18,214 bases of DNA. Origin: JARROD01 sp037384225. Its GTDB lineage: Bacteria; Pseudomonadota; Gammaproteobacteria; Pseudomonadales; Cellvibrionaceae. Every line of letters begins with the position of its first letter. Positions within the stretch are counted from its first letter, which is position 1. Both the position numbers and the translations under genes were made by a program. The stretch lies in contig JARROD010000029.1 of the NCBI GenBank assembly GCA_037384225.1, forward strand, positions 1-18,214, read 5' to 3'. The notes beneath the pieces were generated by a model. The model worked only from the letters and a program-made list of their open reading frames with translations. It ran no database searches and was not told where the DNA came from. Below are positions 14,951 through 18,214 of the stretch, piece by piece.

Positions 14951-16083
14951 TAACTACTGTCAGGAATGAAGAAAAAATAACACAGACTTCTTTTGGCCAG
15001 CTCAATGACGGCACGGCGGTTGATTTATATACCTTGACCAATCGACGGGGTATGCAGGTTTCGATCAGTAATTTTGGTGGCATCATTACCTCGCTGTACT
15101 GCCCGGATCGGAAGGGAAAGTTCGACGATGTGGTATTGGGGTTTGACACCCTGCAACCCTATCTTACGAATACTCCCTATTTTGGCGCACTGATCGGTCG
15201 CGTTGGCAACCGTATCGCAGCGGGGCGTTTTAGCCTCGATGGTATCGACTATCAACTGGAAACCAATGATAACGGCAATCATTTGCACGGTGGTGTGCGC
15301 GGGTTCGATAAGGTTGTCTGGCGGGCCGAAGCCGGTCTCGAGCAACAGCAGCCCTGTTTGCAATTAACCTATTTGAGTCCCGATGGCGATCAAGGTTACC
15401 CGGGCAATTTAGAGGTTGAAGTCTGTTACAGACTCACTGACTGCAATGAGTTGATCACTGAATACAGTGCCGTTACGGACAGGCCTACACCTGTAACCCT
15501 CACCCAACACAGCTATTTTAACCTCGGCGGCGACAGCGATATATTATCCCATCGAGTAGCCATCAATGCCGATACCTATCTACCCCTGAATAAACAACTG
15601 ATTCCCCTGGGCCACAGGGAAAGCCTGAGGGGGACGCCCCTGGATTTTCTCATGGAAAAAAGTATAGGTGCTGATATTGACAGCGATCACCCGCAGCTAT
15701 TTGCAGGGGCCGGTGGTTACGATCACTACTATGTTATAAACCGCAGTGATGTTTTACATGAGCACCATCTGGTAAAAAATGCCACAGTCGGCGCTTACGC
15801 TAGCTATTACACGATGGCGGCACGAGTGACAGAGCCGATTTCGGGGCGGGTGTTGACCGTTGGTACCACCGAGCCGGGCGTGCAATTTTATACCGGAAAC
15901 TTTCTCGACGGCAGCCTAAGCGGCAAGGGCAGGGTGTTTAGCCGTAGATCGGGTTTTTGTCTTGAGCCTCAACATTTTCCCGATTCCCTTAACCAACCCC
16001 AGTTTCCATCCTGTATTCTGCGCCCCGGACAGGTTTATCAATCGCGCATGAATTATGCATTTTCATTGCTGGAAGCAGAGTAA
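14947..16083 (+). CDS. galM: Aldose 1-epimerase (mutarotase)
   Basis: 378 residues from GTG 14947, overlapping the yjfF stop as GTGA, with GGGAGG about 7 nt upstream. It is clearly the last gene of the coupled transporter run. Family motifs are NRIAAGRF, the substrate-binding His112 in NHLHGG, catalytic-acid His188 in TQHSYFNLGG, and the catalytic base Glu309 in TTEPGVQFYTGN. No signal peptide is seen, so it acts in the cytoplasm. It interconverts alpha and beta anomers (GalM accepts galactose, glucose, arabinose and xylose), supplying the anomer needed by the next enzyme, here probably a sugar 1-dehydrogenase encoded elsewhere. Placement with the importer supports a pyranose/anomer problem after uptake. 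Confidence 0.93.
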   Translation: MITTVRNEEKITQTSFGQLNDGTAVDLYTLTNRRGMQVSISNFGGIITSLYCPDRKGKFDDVVLGFDTLQPYLTNTPYFGALIGRVGNRIAAGRFSLDGIDYQLETNDNGNHLHGGVRGFDKVVWRAEAGLEQQQPCLQLTYLSPDGDQGYPGNLEVEVCYRLTDCNELITEYSAVTDRPTPVTLTQHSYFNLGGDSDILSHRVAINADTYLPLNKQLIPLGHRESLRGTPLDFLMEKSIGADIDSDHPQLFAGAGGYDHYYVINRSDVLHEHHLVKNATVGAYASYYTMAARVTEPISGRVLTVGTTEPGVQFYTGNFLDGSLSGKGRVFSRRSGFCLEPQHFPDSLNQPQFPSCILRPGQVYQSRMNYAFSLLEAE

Positions 16084-16149
16084 ATGCCGCGAGACAACAT
16101 TGGCTGACAGATTCAAGAAATAAGCCTCCTCTGACCGGATCGATTGGCA

Positions 16150-16180
16150 CCTTTGGTGGGCGAAACGATGAACAAGGCCC
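16150..16180 (+). repeat. Dispersed 31-bp repeat, copy 2
   Basis: 28 of 31 bases match 5207-5237 in the same orientation. This copy lies between galM and the GH97 gene, ending 26 bp before the GH97 start. Translated in the shared frame, all three differences change the amino acid, so protein coding is not what conserves it. Confidence 0.75.
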
Positions 16181-16206
16181 AGAAATAATACTTTCTATAT
16201 TTTGCT

Positions 16207-18165
16207 ATGACGATGATAAAAATAATTATAGTTGTGCAGATTCTGATTTTATTGCTGACAGGCTGCAGTCACAATGCCACACATACCCTAACGCATATCG
16301 AAGTGACGAGTCCGGATAAATCCCTCGTTGTCATTTTCACACTGAACGAGGCAGGGAGCCCTGTCTACACGCTTAAAAAAGATGGCGCAGTAGTCCTATA
16401 TCCATCAAGTCTCGGCGTAGTGTTAAACGGCAAGGACCTTTCCAAAAATCTGACCCTGTCAAAGGCTGACAACCCCAGGCTTGTCAGCGATAGCTACGAC
16501 ATGAAGCAGGGCAAACGCCGGCACATTACCTATAGCGCCAATGAGCAGACCTTCAGGTTAAAGCACGCGGACGGGACGGCACTGGAAATTATCTTTCGTG
16601 TCGCCAATGATGGCGCGGCCTTTCGCTACCGATTTCCCGGGAAATCCACAACGCCGGTGCGTGTGGACAACGAGCTTACCAGTTTTGCTTTCCCCAAGAC
16701 CGCTAGAGCCTGTTTACAACCTATAGCCGTTGCGCAGACCGGCTGGAGCAATACCAACCCATCCTACGAAGAGCATTACAAGATGGAGATACCGGTGGGT
16801 ACCGTGTCACCATCACCGGCGGGGTGGGTTTTTCCGGCACTTTTTCAGACCGATAAAAACTGGGTGCTGATCAGCGAAGCGGGCATGGACGGCCGTTACC
16901 ACGCTTCCCGTTTACAGGCGGATTCACCCAACGGTGAATATCGCATTGGTTACCCCATGGAGGCAGAGGTTTTTACCGGGGGAGCGTTAAAAGCACAATC
17001 TCCGTTGCCGTTCCATTCCCCCTGGCGCATAGTGGTGGTCGGCGACCTTGGCACTATTGTTGAGTCCACCTTGGGCACAGATTTCGTCGAGCCACCTGCA
17101 GACCGCGACTGGGCCTGGGTGCAACCGGGCACAGCCTCCTGGAGCTGGGCATTGTTAAAAGATGCCTCCGTCAACTATGACACCCAAAAACAATTTATTG
17201 ACTATGCCGCCGATATGGGTTGGTCTTATACCCTGGTGGATGCCGATTGGGATCGCAATATCGGCTACGATAAAATCGCCGAGCTTGCGGCTTACGCGGC
17301 GCAAAAAAATGTGGGACTGCTACTGTGGTACAACTCGTCCGGTGACTGGAACAAGACCACCTACTCACCCAAGGGCGCACTGCTGACCCGAGAAACCCGC
17401 CGGCGGGAATTCGCCCGTCTCCAGTCGATGGGCATAAAAGGTGTAAAAATCGATTTCTTTGCCGGCGACGGTCAATCCATGATGGCCTATTACCGCGACC
17501 TGCTGACAGACGCCGCCGATTTCGGTTTGTTGGTCAACTTCCACGGCACCACGCTTCCCCGGGGAATGCAACGCACCTATCCCAATCTTATGACGATGGA
17601 ATCTGTGCACGGATTTGAAATGATTTCGTTCAATCAAGGTTCCGCTGATGTCGCCGCCAGCCATATGGCCATGCTGCCCTTTACCCGCAACGCATTCGAC
17701 CCCATGGACTTTACCCCTACTGTGTTTTCCGCCATACCCAATATCGAAAAACGCACGGACAACGGATTTGAACTGGCATTGCCGGTACTGTTTTTGTCCG
17801 GCATCCAACACATCGCCGAAACCGCCGACGGTATGGCGCAGGTGCCGGATTATGTCAAAGCCTTTATGGGCGAGGTGCCTGTTCTCTGGGATGAAACCCG
17901 CTTTATCGATGGCTACCCCGGCGAATTTGTCGCCATCGCCCGCCGCCGTGGCTCGACCTGGTATGTAGCGGCGATTAACGGCGGCAGGGAAACCATAACA
18001 CTCAACGCTGATCTGTCTTTTGTGGACAAACAACAGGGCGAACTTATTACCGGTGGAAATGAGTCGGGAACCTTCCTCAAGCAAACTGTAATGGGCAGCA
18101 GCTCAGTGCCACTTGAGATCAAACCCAATGGGGGCTTGGTAATAACCTTTAAACAAAAGCAGTAA
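16207..18165 (+). CDS. GH97 glycoside hydrolase, lipoprotein (retaining-type alpha-galactosidase / beta-L-arabinopyranosidase)
   Basis: 652 residues, about the usual GH97 length. A lipoprotein signal ends in LLTGC with Cys20 as lipidation site, so it is exported and membrane-anchored. The order is an N-terminal beta-sandwich (about 25-290), a (beta/alpha)8 barrel opening with DWAWVQPG and WSYTLVDADWD, then a C-terminal beta domain. GVKIDFFAGDG places Asp416 where retaining GH97 alpha-galactosidases carry the nucleophile. ESVHGFE holds Glu465 and Glu471; Glu471 is 55 residues after the Asp, the same gap I recall for BtGH97b (Asp415/Glu470), making it the likely acid/base. Inverting SusB-type alpha-glucosidases use Glu bases instead. 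GH97 also contains beta-L-arabinopyranosidases, which would suit this locus. No Shine-Dalgarno is evident at ATG 16207; ATG 16213 is an alternative. The 123-bp gap after galM may contain its own promoter. Confidence 0.9.
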   Translation: MTMIKIIIVVQILILLLTGCSHNATHTLTHIEVTSPDKSLVVIFTLNEAGSPVYTLKKDGAVVLYPSSLGVVLNGKDLSKNLTLSKADNPRLVSDSYDMKQGKRRHITYSANEQTFRLKHADGTALEIIFRVANDGAAFRYRFPGKSTTPVRVDNELTSFAFPKTARACLQPIAVAQTGWSNTNPSYEEHYKMEIPVGTVSPSPAGWVFPALFQTDKNWVLISEAGMDGRYHASRLQADSPNGEYRIGYPMEAEVFTGGALKAQSPLPFHSPWRIVVVGDLGTIVESTLGTDFVEPPADRDWAWVQPGTASWSWALLKDASVNYDTQKQFIDYAADMGWSYTLVDADWDRNIGYDKIAELAAYAAQKNVGLLLWYNSSGDWNKTTYSPKGALLTRETRRREFARLQSMGIKGVKIDFFAGDGQSMMAYYRDLLTDAADFGLLVNFHGTTLPRGMQRTYPNLMTMESVHGFEMISFNQGSADVAASHMAMLPFTRNAFDPMDFTPTVFSAIPNIEKRTDNGFELALPVLFLSGIQHIAETADGMAQVPDYVKAFMGEVPVLWDETRFIDGYPGEFVAIARRRGSTWYVAAINGGRETITLNADLSFVDKQQGELITGGNESGTFLKQTVMGSSSVPLEIKPNGGLVITFKQKQ

Positions 18166-18214
18166 CTTCTCAATAAGCCGGAGTACTGTGCCTTCGATCC
18201 GGCGGTCATCCGGC
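18166..18214 (+). other. Start of the region after GH97, with a short inverted repeat
   Basis: GCCGGA (18177-18182) can pair with TCCGGC at 18198-18203 or at 18209-18214. It might be part of a terminator, but the window ends before any T-run could be seen. The first 16 bases (CTTCTCAATAAGCCGG) differ by one base from the left arm and centre of the palindrome at 1205-1220. Confidence 0.25.

Noticed and set aside
16147..16191. Short open frame over the 31-bp repeat that could be a gene fragment shared with 5204-5252
   Set aside because: All three base differences between copies are non-synonymous and there is no upstream open frame, so a coding remnant is not supported.
17365..18084. 239-codon minus-strand ORF inside the GH97 gene
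   Set aside because: Antisense to the GH97 barrel containing the catalytic residues; no ribosome site or motif of its own.

Overview
The window looks like chromosomal DNA of a heterotrophic, polysaccharide-using gammaproteobacterium (Cellvibrionaceae-like or a marine relative). This is inferred from moderate GC, close protein resemblance to proteobacterial families, and a sugar-oxidation locus linked to a secreted glycosidase. No phage, IS element, CRISPR, tRNA or rRNA is visible.

Layout. (1) 1-947, minus strand: the N-terminal part of an RND efflux membrane-fusion (HlyD-like) protein running off the left edge. (2) 948-1374: a divergent intergenic region with a 19-bp dyad and a perfect 28-bp palindrome. 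(3) 1375-4218: one large protein fusing an acyl carrier domain, a fatty acyl-AMP ligase and a PlsC-type acyltransferase. (4) 4391-18165: a sugar locus holding a GntR/FCD regulator, a convergent AraD1/GguC-type FAH-superfamily protein, and a plus-strand run of genes: L-arabonate-dehydratase-type IlvD enzyme, alpha-ketoglutarate semialdehyde dehydrogenase, YtfQ-YtfR-YtfT-YjfF-type ABC sugar importer, aldose 1-epimerase and a GH97 lipoprotein glycosidase.

How it works together (inference). A surface or periplasmic GH97 enzyme releases an alpha-galactose-like sugar, with beta-L-arabinopyranose the best fit. The ABC importer brings it in and GalM interconverts anomers. After oxidation to the aldonate (sugar dehydrogenase and lactonase are not in this window), the dehydratase gives 2-keto-3-deoxy-pentonate, the FAH-family AraD1 protein is the candidate second dehydratase, and the semialdehyde dehydrogenase delivers 2-oxoglutarate. 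This is a Weimberg-type oxidative pentose route, most likely for L-arabinose.

Regulation. A short palindrome, RTAT(T/A)ATAATAY, occurs three times: upstream of the regulator gene (4331-4342), in the spacer of the araD1 promoter (6336-6347, one mismatch) and in the spacer of the dehydratase promoter (6503-6514). It is a strong candidate operator for the GntR protein. The dehydratase leader also carries a 21-codon ORF with a good Shine-Dalgarno. The non-coding DNA around araD1 is unusually rich in short perfect tandem duplications, and one 31-bp element recurs 11 kb away.
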